A stretch of 64,000 bases of DNA from Micropruina sonneratiae (GCF_025972045.1 NZ_JAPDHX010000002.1:578547-642546); one strand, 5' to 3'; shown: positions 18,528 through 27,844, counted from the first letter of the stretch. Program-made: numbers and translations. Notes: generated by a model from the letters alone, not told the origin.

Positions 18528-21260
18528 TCAGTCCTCCAACGGGGCCGCATCCACCACCCCGCGCCGCACCCGGTCGATCACCTCGCGGCAGGTCGTGCGC
18601 AGTTCTCCGGCGCCGGCCGCCTGGCCGAGCTGGCCGGCGAAGTCGACCACCTGCCTGGCCCAGCGGACGAAGTCGCCCGCGGTCAGCCCCGAGGCGTCCA
18701 GCACGTCACCCAGCGGCTCACCGGCGGCCCACGCGTGGATCGGCTCGGCGAAGCCGATGTCGGGTTCCGGTCCACGCTCCAGGCGGTGGTCCCGTTCGGT
18801 CAGTCCCACCTCGCGCCAGACCCTGCGCACCTGGGTCTGGGCCGCCTCGCTGGCCCGGTCGGGCATCCGGGGTGGCCGTTGGTGCTTGTCACCGCCACGG
18901 GACTCGAACACCAGCGACGACAGCACGGCGGCCAGCTGCGGTGCGGACAGGCCGTCGAACACCCCGGCCCGGAGGCACTCGGCGCTGACCAGGTCGAGTT
19001 CGGAGTAGATGCGGGCCAGCATCCGGCCGGCGTCGGTGACCCGATCGCCGCCCTCGGCGAGGTAACCCAGCGACTCCAGCACCGAGCAGATCCGGTCGAA
19101 CTTCACCGCGATCGTGTTCGTGCGCCGATCGGCCTGCCGCTGCAACCCGGCGCTCTCCCGCTCGAGCCGCAGCGCCTGCTCCGCCCAGCGGGCGTGCTCC
19201 TCGCGATCGGGGCAGTCGTGACACGGGTGCGCCGACAGCCGGCGGCGCAGCTCGGCGATCCGATCGGCCGCATCGGCGTCCATCGCCGCCGCGTCGGGTC
19301 GGGGTGCGGTGAGGTCGATCTGGGCCAGCTTCGACCGGAAGGCCGCCGACAGATTGCGCCGGGACGCCGGCTGCCGCGGATCGAAGTGTTTCGGTATCCG
19401 CATCCGGCCGGCGACCAGCGGCGGCGTCGGGAAGTCGGCGCTGGACAGCCGTTTGAGCTGCCGCTGCTCGGTCATCACCAGGGGGTGCGGGTCGCCCTTC
19501 GCCAACCCCGGGTCGACGACGACCGCCCAGCCGCCGTGCCGCCCGGACGGCACCTGCAGGATGTCGCCCGGCCTCAGTTCCAGCAGCACGCTCATCGCCT
19601 CGGCACGCCGGTCCGCCTTGCGGTTGCGGGCGGCGTCCGCCTCGATGGCCGAGATCTCGGCGCGCAGCCGGGCGTACTCGGCGAAATCGCCGCGGTCGCA
19701 GTGCGCCTGCCGCAGGTAGCCTGCGACGCGTTCGTTGTTGCGGGCGATCGTGCGGGCCAGCCCGACGACGCCCCGGTCGGACTGGTACTGGGCGAAGGAC
19801 TGTTCCAGCAGCACCCGGGCACGCTCGCGGCCCACCGCACCGACCAGGTTGACCGCCATGTTGTAGGTGGGCGCGAACGACGAGCGCAGTGGGTAGGTAC
19901 GGGTCGACGCGAGCCCGGCCACCGCGCGGGGATCCATGCCGGTCTGCCACAGCACCACGGCGTGACCCTCGATGTCGATGCCGCGCCGGCCCGCGCGTCC
20001 GGTCAGCTGGGTGAACTCGCCGGGGGTGATCGGGACGTGGCCCTCGCCGTTGTACTTGACCAGCCGTTCCAACACCACGCTGCGGGCCGGCATGTTGATG
20101 CCCAGCGCCAGGGTCTCGGTGGCGAACACGACCTTCACCAGGCCACGGACGAAGCCCTCCTCGACGCACTCCTTCAGTGCCGGCAGCAGGCCGGCGTGGT
20201 GGGCGGCGATGCCGTTGCGCAGCGCGGCGAGGAAGGTGCCATAGCCGAGCACGGCCAGATCGGCCTGGTTGAGTCCGGCGGTGTGCCGCCCCGCGATCTC
20301 CTCCAGTTCGCGTCGCTCGGCCGGCGTGGTGAGCCGCAGTCCCGAGTGCATCAACTGACCGACGGCGGCGTCGCAGCCGGCCCGGCTGAAGATGAAGTGG
20401 ATGGCGGGCAGCAGCCCCTCGGCGTCCAACCGCTCGACGGTGGCGTCCCGCCGCGGAATGAGCGTCGAGCGCGGCCGGCGCTGCTCGATCCTGTTGCGCA
20501 CCTTGCGGCTGCGCAGCTTGCGCGAATCGTCGCGGACGCCCCGCGACTCCTCCTTGGCCAGCCGCAACAGCTCCGGGTTGACGTCGGCGTTCGCACCCAC
20601 GGTGGGTTGGGTGGTCGGCGCATCGCCGGCGAACAGGTCGTAGATCCGCCGGCCGGCCATCACGTGCTGGAACAGCGGCACCGGACGCCGCTCGGACACC
20701 ACGATCCGGACGTTGCCGCGCACCTCGTCGAGCCAGGCGCCGAACTCTTCGGCGTTGCTCACGGTGGCCGACAGCGACACCACCTGCACCGACTCGGCCA
20801 GCGAGATGATGACCTCCTCCCACACCGCCCCGCGGAACCGGTCGGCCAGGTAGTGCACCTCGTCCATCACGACGAAGCCGAGCCGCCGCAGCGTCGGCGA
20901 GTTGGCGTAGATCATGTTGCGCAGCACCTCGGTGGTCATCACCACCACGTCGGCCTCGCCGTTGATCGAGGTGTCACCGGTCAGCAGCCCGACGCGGTCG
21001 GCGCCGTAGCGGTCGGCCAGGTCGTGGAACTTCTGGTTGCTCAGCGCCTTGATCGGGGTGGTGTAGAAGCACTTGGTGCCGCGCTCCAGCGCGAGGTGGA
21101 CGGCGAACTCGCCGACCACCGTCTTGCCCGCCCCGGTGGGTGCCGCGACGAGGACCCCGGAGCCCGCCTCGACGTGGCGGCACGCCTCGACCTGGTAGGA
21201 GTCGAGGGGGAAGTCGTAGCCGGCGGCGAAGCCGGACAGGGTGTCGGACGCGATGCTCAT
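18528..21260 (-). CDS. helY: Ski2/Mtr4-like superfamily 2 helicase (HelY)
   Basis: A 910-residue DExH RNA helicase. Motif I is APTGAGKT (about 40-47), motif Ia TTPIKALSNQKF, motif II DEVH (133-136) and motif III SLSATVSN. The helicase C domain has ATETLALGINMPARSVV and TGRAGRRGID. The C-terminal DSHCT-type region is present. Length matches mycobacterial HelY (about 906 residues). Ski2-like helicases unwind RNA for decay or processing; the bacterial role is poorly known. A CHDCPD segment in the C-terminal third is a small cysteine motif. ATG 21260 is chosen over an ATG three codons upstream. The neighbours dagK, tatC, tatA and paf genes agree with the known helY context. Confidence 0.92.
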   Translation of the reverse strand: MSIASDTLSGFAAGYDFPLDSYQVEACRHVEAGSGVLVAAPTGAGKTVVGEFAVHLALERGTKCFYTTPIKALSNQKFHDLADRYGADRVGLLTGDTSINGEADVVVMTTEVLRNMIYANSPTLRRLGFVVMDEVHYLADRFRGAVWEEVIISLAESVQVVSLSATVSNAEEFGAWLDEVRGNVRIVVSERRPVPLFQHVMAGRRIYDLFAGDAPTTQPTVGANADVNPELLRLAKEESRGVRDDSRKLRSRKVRNRIEQRRPRSTLIPRRDATVERLDAEGLLPAIHFIFSRAGCDAAVGQLMHSGLRLTTPAERRELEEIAGRHTAGLNQADLAVLGYGTFLAALRNGIAAHHAGLLPALKECVEEGFVRGLVKVVFATETLALGINMPARSVVLERLVKYNGEGHVPITPGEFTQLTGRAGRRGIDIEGHAVVLWQTGMDPRAVAGLASTRTYPLRSSFAPTYNMAVNLVGAVGRERARVLLEQSFAQYQSDRGVVGLARTIARNNERVAGYLRQAHCDRGDFAEYARLRAEISAIEADAARNRKADRRAEAMSVLLELRPGDILQVPSGRHGGWAVVVDPGLAKGDPHPLVMTEQRQLKRLSSADFPTPPLVAGRMRIPKHFDPRQPASRRNLSAAFRSKLAQIDLTAPRPDAAAMDADAADRIAELRRRLSAHPCHDCPDREEHARWAEQALRLERESAGLQRQADRRTNTIAVKFDRICSVLESLGYLAEGGDRVTDAGRMLARIYSELDLVSAECLRAGVFDGLSAPQLAAVLSSLVFESRGGDKHQRPPRMPDRASEAAQTQVRRVWREVGLTERDHRLERGPEPDIGFAEPIHAWAAGEPLGDVLDASGLTAGDFVRWARQVVDFAGQLGQAAGAGELRTTCREVIDRVRRGVVDAAPLED

Positions 21261-21281
21261 CGCGGCCAACCTACCGCCCGC

Positions 21282-22178
21282 TCAGCCCAGAACGGTGAGC
21301 GCTCCGGGCACCGCCCGCACGATCAGTGGCACCTCACCCAGGGGTTCCCCGTCGCCGCTGCCCACCAGGCCGTCGCCGTCCACCACCACCTCGGTCGCGC
21401 GCAACCGTTCGACGCACGGGTGGCTGACGAAGCGGCCCGAGTACAGGGTCGGAAGCAGCCGAAGCAGCACCCCCCGGGAGACCGGATGGATGATCGTCAC
21501 GTCGAGCAGCCCGTCGGTGACGTCGGCCCCCGGAGCGGCTCGCATGCCCCCACCGAAGAACTCGGCATTGGCCACGAACACCGCCATCGACGACAGCTCG
21601 CGCCGGGCGCCGTCGATGCCGAGTCGGTACTGCAACGGGACGAAGGTGCGCAGTTCGGCCAGCGCCGACCAGGCGTAGGCCAACGGACCCAGCGGCACCC
21701 GCATGGCGGCGGTCCGCAGCGCCACCCTGGAGTCGAAGCCGGTCGACACCACACACCCCACCCAACGGACGCCGCCGCCGGCCGGTTGCACCCGGGCGAG
21801 ATCGACCGTCCTGACCCTGTCGCGGGTCAAGGCGGCCACGGCGTCCCGGACGCGCAGCGGCAGGCCGAGCCCGCGACACAGGTCGTTGCCGGTCCCGGCG
21901 GGCAGCACCCCCAACGGCACCGTGGTGCCCGCGCACGCGTTCAGTCCGAGGTGCGCCATGCCGTCCCCGCCCATCACGAGCAGGGCGTCGGCTTCGGTCG
22001 CGGCGGCCCGGCAGGATTCCTCGGCGTGTGCGGTCGCGGTGGCGGTGATCACCCGAAGGTCGACACCCGGCAGCGCCTCGTTCAGCACCCTGGTCACCGT
22101 GGGCAGGATGCGTCCGGCCCGGCCCCGTCCGGCGGTGGGGTTGACCACGAGATCGAAGCGCCGGGCGGCGGTGCTCAC
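21282..22178 (-). CDS. Diacylglycerol/lipid kinase family protein
   Basis: A 298-residue DAGK-catalytic-domain protein. The nucleotide-binding motif is VMGGDGMAHLGLNACAG followed by LGVLPAGTGNDLCRGLGLPL, diagnostic of the family. Such enzymes phosphorylate diacylglycerol, sphingoid bases or related lipids at the inner membrane; which one is unknown. The GTG start (22178) overlaps the tatC stop by GTGA, so it is in the tatA-tatC operon, an unusual partner for the Tat genes. Confidence 0.88.
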   Translation of the reverse strand: MSTAARRFDLVVNPTAGRGRAGRILPTVTRVLNEALPGVDLRVITATATAHAEESCRAAATEADALLVMGGDGMAHLGLNACAGTTVPLGVLPAGTGNDLCRGLGLPLRVRDAVAALTRDRVRTVDLARVQPAGGGVRWVGCVVSTGFDSRVALRTAAMRVPLGPLAYAWSALAELRTFVPLQYRLGIDGARRELSSMAVFVANAEFFGGGMRAAPGADVTDGLLDVTIIHPVSRGVLLRLLPTLYSGRFVSHPCVERLRATEVVVDGDGLVGSGDGEPLGEVPLIVRAVPGALTVLG

Positions 22179-23002
22179 GTGCCGACGAGTTCCGCCGCCG
22201 CGCGGCGGTCGCGCCGCTTGTCGTTGAACCGGCAGACGACCTCGGCCAGGACGAACAGCAGCGCCATCGGCACTGCCAGGGCCAGCATCGAGAACGGATC
22301 GGTCGAGGGCGTGGCCGCCGCGCCGAAGACGAAGCAGCCGAAGATGACGTAGGTGCGGGCCTTGGCCAGTTGCCTGGCCTTCAGCACACCCACCAGGTTG
22401 GCGCCGACCACGACGACCGGCATCAGGAAGCCGAGCCCGAACACCACCATCAGCTGCAGCATCAGCTCGAGGAACTTGTCGATCTCGATCAGGTTGGTGA
22501 TCGGCACCGACTGCGGGGTGAAGGCCATCAGGACCGAGATGCCCTGGGGCAGGATCAGGTAGCCGACGGTCACGCCGGCCAGGAACAACGGCAGCGCCAC
22601 GGCGAGGAAGATGAGCGCCCAGCGCTTCTCCTTGGCCAGCAGCGCGGGCACGATGTAGGCCCAGATCTGGTACAGCCAGATCGGTGCGGCGAGCACCAGT
22701 CCCCCGACGCCGCAGATCTTGAGCGCGAGCGTGAGCGGGGCGGTCACCCCGGACAGCACCATCTGGGTGCTGATCTCGGGGTTCGTGGCGCTGATGATGT
22801 CGCGGGCGTACAGCCAGGGTTGGGCCAGGAACAGGTAGACCTGGTTGTAGAAGATCGCGACGACCACCATGCCGAGCACGATCCAGACCAGCGAGAACAC
22901 CACCCGGTAGCGCAGCTCGCGCAGGTGGTCACCGAGGGACATCACCCCGTCGGGGGACGTGGGGGGCGGTTTGAGCCACCCGAGGCTGAAGCGTCGGGCC
23001 AC
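22175..23002 (-). CDS. tatC: Twin-arginine translocase subunit TatC
   Basis: A 275-residue six-helix membrane protein that recognises twin-arginine signal peptides. Family markers are MSLGDHLRELRYRV near the N-terminus (conserved H-L-x-E-L-R), the FxxE-like loop before GLGFLMPVVV, and AAATPSTDPFSMLALAVPM near the last helices. GTG 23002 starts 6 bases after the tatA stop. Length is normal. Confidence 0.95.
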   Translation of the reverse strand: MARRFSLGWLKPPPTSPDGVMSLGDHLRELRYRVVFSLVWIVLGMVVVAIFYNQVYLFLAQPWLYARDIISATNPEISTQMVLSGVTAPLTLALKICGVGGLVLAAPIWLYQIWAYIVPALLAKEKRWALIFLAVALPLFLAGVTVGYLILPQGISVLMAFTPQSVPITNLIEIDKFLELMLQLMVVFGLGFLMPVVVVGANLVGVLKARQLAKARTYVIFGCFVFGAAATPSTDPFSMLALAVPMALLFVLAEVVCRFNDKRRDRRAAAELVGT

Positions 23003-23008
23003 CTCGGA

Positions 23009-23284
23009 TCAGGCCTGCTGGCCCTTGTCCTTCGGTTCGTTGACGATCTCGCCGTCGTAGACCTGAGGTGTCTGCTCCGCGGTGGTGGTCGGCGTGGCCG
23101 TCGGCACCTGCGGGGTGGTCTGCTCAGGGGCGTCCGACTTCTTCAGCGAGGAGGTCTCCTCCTTGAACTCGCGGATCGCCTTGCCGGCGTTCTTGCCGGC
23201 GTTGGCGAGTCGGCTGCCGCCGAACACCAGAAGGGCGATGATGGCCAGGATGACCCATTCCATACCGCCGGGAAGGCCGAACAT
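23009..23284 (-). CDS. tatA: Sec-independent protein translocase TatA
   Basis: A 91-residue protein with a single N-terminal helix (about 8-22), a short hinge FGGSRL and an amphipathic helix ANAGKNAGKAIREFKEE, then an acidic/Thr-Pro tail. This is the TatA/E pattern. AGGAG lies upstream of ATG 23284. It pairs with tatC directly downstream; tatB is not in the window. Confidence 0.93.
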   Translation of the reverse strand: MFGLPGGMEWVILAIIALLVFGGSRLANAGKNAGKAIREFKEETSSLKKSDAPEQTTPQVPTATPTTTAEQTPQVYDGEIVNEPKDKGQQA

Positions 23285-23321
23285 TCTGCTGCGCTCCTAG
23301 GTTGCGAGTAACTCGGTGAGT

Positions 23322-23501
23322 CTAGTCAGTCGATGGGATCTTCACCTGGGACACCAACTCGGCCAGTTCTTCGGCACGAGTGCCGATCATCTGCAGTTCG
23401 CTGAACAGGTCCGCCGCCTTGTGTGCCAGCCACACCCCGTAGGACGCCACGGTGATGACACCGGCCAGCGCGATGCCGAGGAAGACCCACACCCAGATCA
23501 T
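23322..23501 (-). CDS. Small single-span membrane protein between tatA and pafC
   Basis: A 59-codon frame that would be missed by common length cut-offs. It begins MIWVWVFLGIALAGVITVAS, a single strong transmembrane helix with the N-terminus outside the cytoplasmic charge cluster, followed by a soluble amphipathic helix (residues 28-53) rich in Glu and Leu. It ends TAG 37 bases before the tatA start. A -10-like TAGTCT sits 6 bases before the ATG, suggesting its own leaderless promoter. I recall small unnamed proteins at this position in other actinobacteria, but cannot name a family. Its amphipathic tail resembles TatA/B in layout, not in sequence. Confidence 0.65.
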   Translation of the reverse strand: MIWVWVFLGIALAGVITVASYGVWLAHKAADLFSELQMIGTRAEELAELVSQVKIPSTD

Positions 23502-23608
23502 GCAGCGAGACTAACCGATCGGCCCGCCGGGGCGTCCATGAATCGGCTGTGCGTCCGCTGCGAGAGTGCGAACCCGGGACCCTCGCCGCACCCCAACGCT
23601 GGGGCTGG

Positions 23609-24571
23609 TCAACCCGCGGGCAGGCTCTGGTACAGCGCCAGGGTCTCCTCGGCGGCCGCCCGCGCCGAGCTGGACGCCTCGGCCGGCTCGACGTCGAGCA
23701 CTTGCGGACCCAGCCGCAGCAGCAGGCCGCGCAGCCAGGCCGGGTCGGCCACCAGCAGGCCGACGCGCCAGCCGCGCTCGACCCGTTCGACGAAGCGCAC
23801 GGGGTAGTACTCGCCGATCCATCGGGCCTGATCGGTGACGGTCAAGGTGACCATCGCGGCGTCCGGACGCACCTCGAGCCAGCCGCCGTCGAACACCGGG
23901 GGCTCGCCCCGCTCGGCCACACCACCGGCCGCGGCGTCGACGGCTGCGATCCGGTCGAGGCGGAAGGTGCGCCACGCCTGCCGGTCGCGGCTCCAGGCCT
24001 CCAGGTAGACGTAGCCGTCACGCACGCTCAGCCGGTGCGGTTCCACCACCGGCGTGGTCGTCTCGGCGCGGGTGAAGCCGTCGTAGCTGAGCTGCACGGC
24101 CGAACGAGCCTCGATCGCCTCGGCGAGGCGGTCCCTGATCGCGCTCTCCGAGGTGGCGACCGCGAAGCCGACGCGACGACTCTCCTGCGCGCCCGCCACC
24201 CGTGACAGCTTCGCCAGCGCCGAATCGACCGCGGCGCCCGCGGCGCCGCCGGTCACCTCGCGGACCGCCCGGAGCGCGACGATCAGGCTGGTCACCTCCT
24301 CGATGGTGAACCGCATCGGGCGTGAGAGGTAGTCGGCGTTGGACAGGCTGATCCTGCCCTGCTCCTGCACGGCATCCATGTCGATGTCGATCAGGTCGCC
24401 CGGCAGTCCGCCCGGCAGGCCCACGAACCAGAGCACCTCCAGATCGGCCAGCAGCCGGCGCGGGGTCACCCCGAACGCCGCGGCGGTGGCGGCCAGGTCG
24501 GCGTCCGGACGGGCCTGCAGGTAGGGCACCAGCGCCAGCAGCCGGGACACCTGCTCGAGCGAAGTGCTCAT
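23609..24571 (-). CDS. pafC: WYL-domain transcriptional regulator PafC
   Basis: A 320-residue protein with an N-terminal winged helix (VSRLLALVPYLQARPDADLAATAAAFGVTPRRLLADLEVL), then a WYL domain centred on AIEARSAVQLSYDGF to DGYVYLEAWSRDRQAWRTFRLDRI, and a C-terminal WCX region. In mycobacteria PafB and PafC form a heterodimer that activates the LexA-independent DNA-damage response. It starts at ATG 24571, overlapping the pafB stop by ATGA. The WYL motif itself reads YLEAW rather than WYL. Confidence 0.9.
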   Translation of the reverse strand: MSTSLEQVSRLLALVPYLQARPDADLAATAAAFGVTPRRLLADLEVLWFVGLPGGLPGDLIDIDMDAVQEQGRISLSNADYLSRPMRFTIEEVTSLIVALRAVREVTGGAAGAAVDSALAKLSRVAGAQESRRVGFAVATSESAIRDRLAEAIEARSAVQLSYDGFTRAETTTPVVEPHRLSVRDGYVYLEAWSRDRQAWRTFRLDRIAAVDAAAGGVAERGEPPVFDGGWLEVRPDAAMVTLTVTDQARWIGEYYPVRFVERVERGWRVGLLVADPAWLRGLLLRLGPQVLDVEPAEASSSARAAAEETLALYQSLPAG

Positions 24572-25515
24572 CGGGCGACCACCTGCCCCAGCCGCTCGAC
24601 CACGTGGCGGCGCACCTCCAGCGGCTCCAGCACGAGCACCGCCGGACCGTAGCCGCACAGTTCGGTGACGAACTCGGCGTCGGAGGAGTACGGCACCCGC
24701 CAGGCGGCGAAGCCGGGCGGAAGGGCCGCGGTCGTCTCGGTCGGGACGCCGCGGCGGCGCAGTCCGGGCGCCTTGTCGCCGCGGATCGCCACCACCGCCT
24801 CGGACGCCGCGGGCGCGGGCTCCAGCGAACGGGACAGCTCGGCCAGGTCGACGTCGTCGGGCACCCGGTACGACTCGGGCTTGCCGACCGTCTGCGGCGC
24901 GTCCTCGAACCGGGTCAGCTTGAACATCCGGGCCGCGCCGCGGGTGCGGTCCAGGCCCAGCAGGTACCACGAGCCGCGCCGGTAGGTGAGCATCCACGGC
25001 TCCACCTCGCGGCGGACCCCGCGGTAGCCGAACGACACCGCCGTGTGCGACATCGTCGCTTGCCACAGCGGTTCGAAGGCCTGCTCCTTGGCGCCGATGC
25101 TGGGGCTGATGCCACTCAGCCGGGACGCGTCGGGGTCGACTCCGGCGGCCCGCAGCTTGGCCAGTGCCGAAGTGGTGCGTTCCGCCTGCGCCGCCGTACC
25201 CCAGACCTGACTGGCCAGGCCGAGGGCGGTGGCCTCGGCGGCCGTGAAGTCGATCGGCGGCAACTCGAAATCCTGCCGACGGATGCGGTAGCCGATCTCG
25301 TCGGGGAACAGCGGGGAGTTGCTGCCGGTCTCGACCGGGATGCCCATCGCCCGGAGATCGTCCTTGTCACGCTCGAAGGTGCGATCGAAGGCCGCGTCCG
25401 ACAGCCCGGAGTAGCCCTCGACGACCTCGCGCAGGTGGCTCTTGTCCAGGAAGCGGCGGGCCATCAGCAGGCAGATCGCGAGGTTCATGATGCGCTCGGA
25501 CTTGCGTGGCGCCAT
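24568..25515 (-). CDS. pafB: WYL-domain transcriptional regulator PafB
   Basis: A 315-residue paralogue of PafC. The head MAPRKSERIMNLAICLLMARRFLDKSHLREVVEGY is the conserved PafB winged-helix region, and GSWYLLGLDRTRGAARMFKLTRFED carries the WYL motif. A strong GGGAGGG precedes ATG 25515; the long upstream in-frame extension is unconserved. It is translationally coupled to pafC. The ligand or DNA signal of the WYL domain is unresolved. The gene is divergent from gluQ across 204 bases that hold no further gene. Confidence 0.92.
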   Translation of the reverse strand: MAPRKSERIMNLAICLLMARRFLDKSHLREVVEGYSGLSDAAFDRTFERDKDDLRAMGIPVETGSNSPLFPDEIGYRIRRQDFELPPIDFTAAEATALGLASQVWGTAAQAERTTSALAKLRAAGVDPDASRLSGISPSIGAKEQAFEPLWQATMSHTAVSFGYRGVRREVEPWMLTYRRGSWYLLGLDRTRGAARMFKLTRFEDAPQTVGKPESYRVPDDVDLAELSRSLEPAPAASEAVVAIRGDKAPGLRRRGVPTETTAALPPGFAAWRVPYSSDAEFVTELCGYGPAVLVLEPLEVRRHVVERLGQVVAR

Positions 25516-25719
25516 CGATCCCTCCCCTGCGGTGTCGGTACGTGACGTTACCAGCGGGGCCGGGTCGCGCGGCCCAGGGCCGTTGGGTGGGTCCGAGTCG
25601 GATGGCCGCAAGCCAGTGACGTCCCATCCGGTCGACGACTGGTGCGGCGCGGCACTGGCCCGCAGTTTTCAGACCGGTGCGGCGGCCAACCCCGTCCACC
25701 GATGCGCCAGAATCGGCTC

Positions 25720-26613
25720 ATGGCAGGCCGGTTCGCACCCTCCCCCACCTCGGACCTGCATCTGGGCAATCTCCGGACGGCGCTGGTCGCCTGGCTGCTG
25801 GCACGCTCGACCGGGCGGGCCTTCCTGCTGCGGATCGAGGACCTGGACACCCAGCGGGTGCGGGCCGCCCCCGAGGTCGCCGCCCGGCAGATCGCCGACC
25901 TGGCCGCGATCGGCCTGGACTTCGACGGCGAGCCGGTGTGGCAGTCCGATCGGCTGGCACGCTACGCCGACGCGGTGGCCCGGCTGGACACCTACGAGTG
26001 CTTCTGCACCCGCCGCGAGATCGCCGAGGCGGCATCGGCCCCGCACGGCGACGGGTACCGGGCCTATCCGGGCACCTGCCGGCACCTCACCGAGGCCGAG
26101 CGCGAGCAGCGGCGCCGGGACCGCACCCCGGCGATCCGGGTCCGGGCCCACGGGGCGGTGCAGGCCGTCACTGACCTGTGGGCCGGCGAGGTGAGCGGCG
26201 TCGTGGACGACTTCGTCGTGGTGCGCAACGACGGCGTCCCCGCCTACAACCTCGCCGTCGTGGTGGACGACGTGGCCCAGGGCGTCGACCAGGTGGTGCG
26301 CGGCGACGACCTGCTGAGCAGCTCGCCGAGACAGGCCTGGCTCACCCGAAGGCTGGGCGGCACGATGGCGCAGTACGCGCACGTGCCCCTCGTGCTGAAC
26401 CCACAGGGTGGGCGGCTGGCGAAGCGGGACGGCGCGGTCACCCTCGCCGACCTGGCGGACGCCGGGGTCACCGCGGGGCGGGTACTCACCCTGCTGGCGC
26501 ACTCGCTGAACCTGGCCGGGCGCGACGAGTCGGTCTCGCCCGGGGCGCTGCTGGCCCGGTTCGACCCGGCCGCACTGCCGCGCGAGCCCTGGGTCCTTGG
26601 CCCGGTGGACTGA
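25720..26613 (+). CDS. gluQ: Glutamyl-Q tRNA(Asp) synthetase
   Basis: A 297-residue paralogue of glutamyl-tRNA synthetase lacking the anticodon-binding domain, which attaches glutamate to queuosine 34 of tRNA(Asp). RFAPSPTSDLHLGNLRTAL carries the HIGH-equivalent site, and LAKRDGAVTL the KMSKS-equivalent. A zinc site is indicated by the cysteines in YECFCTRREI and the distal YPGTC. The start at ATG 25720 is where homology begins. It converges on the frameshifted gene after it with 4 bases between stops. Confidence 0.9.
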   Translation: MAGRFAPSPTSDLHLGNLRTALVAWLLARSTGRAFLLRIEDLDTQRVRAAPEVAARQIADLAAIGLDFDGEPVWQSDRLARYADAVARLDTYECFCTRREIAEAASAPHGDGYRAYPGTCRHLTEAEREQRRRDRTPAIRVRAHGAVQAVTDLWAGEVSGVVDDFVVVRNDGVPAYNLAVVVDDVAQGVDQVVRGDDLLSSSPRQAWLTRRLGGTMAQYAHVPLVLNPQGGRLAKRDGAVTLADLADAGVTAGRVLTLLAHSLNLAGRDESVSPGALLARFDPAALPREPWVLGPVD

Positions 26614-26617
26614 TCGG

Positions 26618-27255
26618 TCAGCGCCCCGCCGCGACGGCGTGACGGACGCCGTCGAGGCCGTCGCCGGTGAGCTGCTCCCAGTCCGGCGCGCGGCCGGTCG
26701 AGAGCATCAACAGCTCGAGGATGGGGCCCGCCACGACGGCGCCGTCGCCGCGCGCCCAGTCGGCGTCCGTCGCCTCGAACCGAGCGGCCCGCACGATCGC
26801 GACCGAGCCGAGCGCCTTGGCCCGGTCCCGGGCCTGGTCGGCCGCCACCGCGGACGACTCGGGCGCCGGCGTGTGGGTGCGGCCCAGCGGACGCAGGATG
26901 TCCTGCGGGTGCACCAGGGCGTCGATCAGCGCCTCGCGCGGGCCGACCACGACCGGTCCCCTGCGCAGCGGGCGTACTGGCCGAGGATGTCGGCAACCGG
27001 GGAGTCGCCGCGGCGGCGTCCGTCGCGCAGGATCATGCCGTTGAAGCCGTACCGCAGCATCGCGGGCATGGTGGCGAGCAGCTTCGGCCAGGTGAGTTGC
27101 GGCCCGGCGATTAGGTGGGCCGCCACGTCGCGCACGCGCCACCCCGCGCACAGTGAGGGGTGATCCCACTCGGCTTCGGTCAACCCCGCCAGAACGGACG
27201 CCAGCGCAGCTCGCTCGGCCACCACGACGTCCCAGATCTCGTCTTCCCGCACCAC
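26618..27255 (-). pseudogene. Mycothiol-dependent maleylpyruvate isomerase family gene, frameshifted
   Basis: Two overlapping frames together make one MDMPI/DinB-type protein. The first (from GTG 27255) gives EIWDVVVAERAALASVLAGL, DHPSLCAGWRVRDVAAHLI and SPVADILGQYAR. The second supplies GPREALIDALVHPQDILRPL, RFEATDADWARGDGAVVAGP and the C-terminus to 26618. The switch lies near 26960: one extra base in the CGC codon after Gln-Tyr-Ala would restore YARLRRGPVVVGPREAL. Everything on both sides is conserved, so either a very recent one-base deletion or a sequencing error. Members use mycothiol and a metal bound by His residues; substrates vary. It is divergent from marR, which probably regulates it. 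Confidence 0.75.
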
Positions 27256-27280
27256 CCCACCCCCTGTTGGTCAGCCCCGA

Positions 27281-27302
27281 TGACTAGATAGTCAGCTACT
27301 CT
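27281..27302 (+). promoter_or_regulatory. Palindromic operator and -10 box before marR
   Basis: TGACTA-GA-TAGTCA (27281-27294) is an inverted repeat with perfect 6-base arms in the 54-base divergent gap. TACTCT (27297-27302) ends 7 bases before the marR ATG and suits a leaderless start. A MarR dimer binding here could repress both directions. The assignment is by position and symmetry only. Confidence 0.5.
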
Positions 27303-27309
27303 GACGATC

Positions 27310-27747
27310 ATGTCAACAGCATCGCTGGGACTGCTGGCCTTCATCGCCGCCCGCGGCTACGAGCAGCGGCTGCACGAGGAGCTGCGCCGGGCCGGGTTCA
27401 CGGCCACAGTCGCCCAGTTCAGGCTCGCGGCGCGCATCGATGAGGGCGGCAGCCGGCTCAGTGACCTGGCCCGTGCCGCGCAGGTCACGAAGCAGACCGC
27501 CGGCTTTCTGGTCGATCAGTTGGAGCGCAACGGGTACGTCGAGCGTCACCCCGATCCGTCCGACGCGCGGGCCCGGCTGATCAGGTTGGCTCCGCGCGGC
27601 CTGGCGGCCCAACAGGCCGCACGGGCGGCCGAGGAGCGCCTCGACGCCGAGTGGGCCGATCACCTCGGCCCGGGCGCGGTGGCCGCCCTGCGCACCGCGC
27701 TGGAGCGGCTGCGCCCGCTCGTGGACCCCTACGACGCGCCGGACTGA
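27310..27747 (+). CDS. MarR family transcriptional regulator
   Basis: A 145-residue winged-helix regulator. FTATVAQFRLAARIDEGGSRLSDLARAAQVTKQTAGFLVDQLERNGYVERHPDPSDARARLIRLAPRG contains the recognition helix and the D-x-R wing that define MarR proteins. It is divergent from the mycothiol-dependent enzyme gene and likely represses it and itself through the palindrome at 27281. The ligand is unknown. Confidence 0.9.
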   Translation: MSTASLGLLAFIAARGYEQRLHEELRRAGFTATVAQFRLAARIDEGGSRLSDLARAAQVTKQTAGFLVDQLERNGYVERHPDPSDARARLIRLAPRGLAAQQAARAAEERLDAEWADHLGPGAVAALRTALERLRPLVDPYDAPD

Positions 27748-27844
27748 CGTCCACCGAGGGGTCCGCTCACGCCGGGACACCACCTGCCGCGGGCAGCGAG
27801 GCGCCAAGTGACCCGGAGAGCCAGGGGAGGCTCGACGCCGCCGG

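Noticed and set aside
17745..22352. A 1535-codon open frame on the plus strand
   Set aside because: It is antisense to hisF, helY, dagK and tatC. High GC leaves antisense frames open; its translation is low-complexity with no family resemblance.
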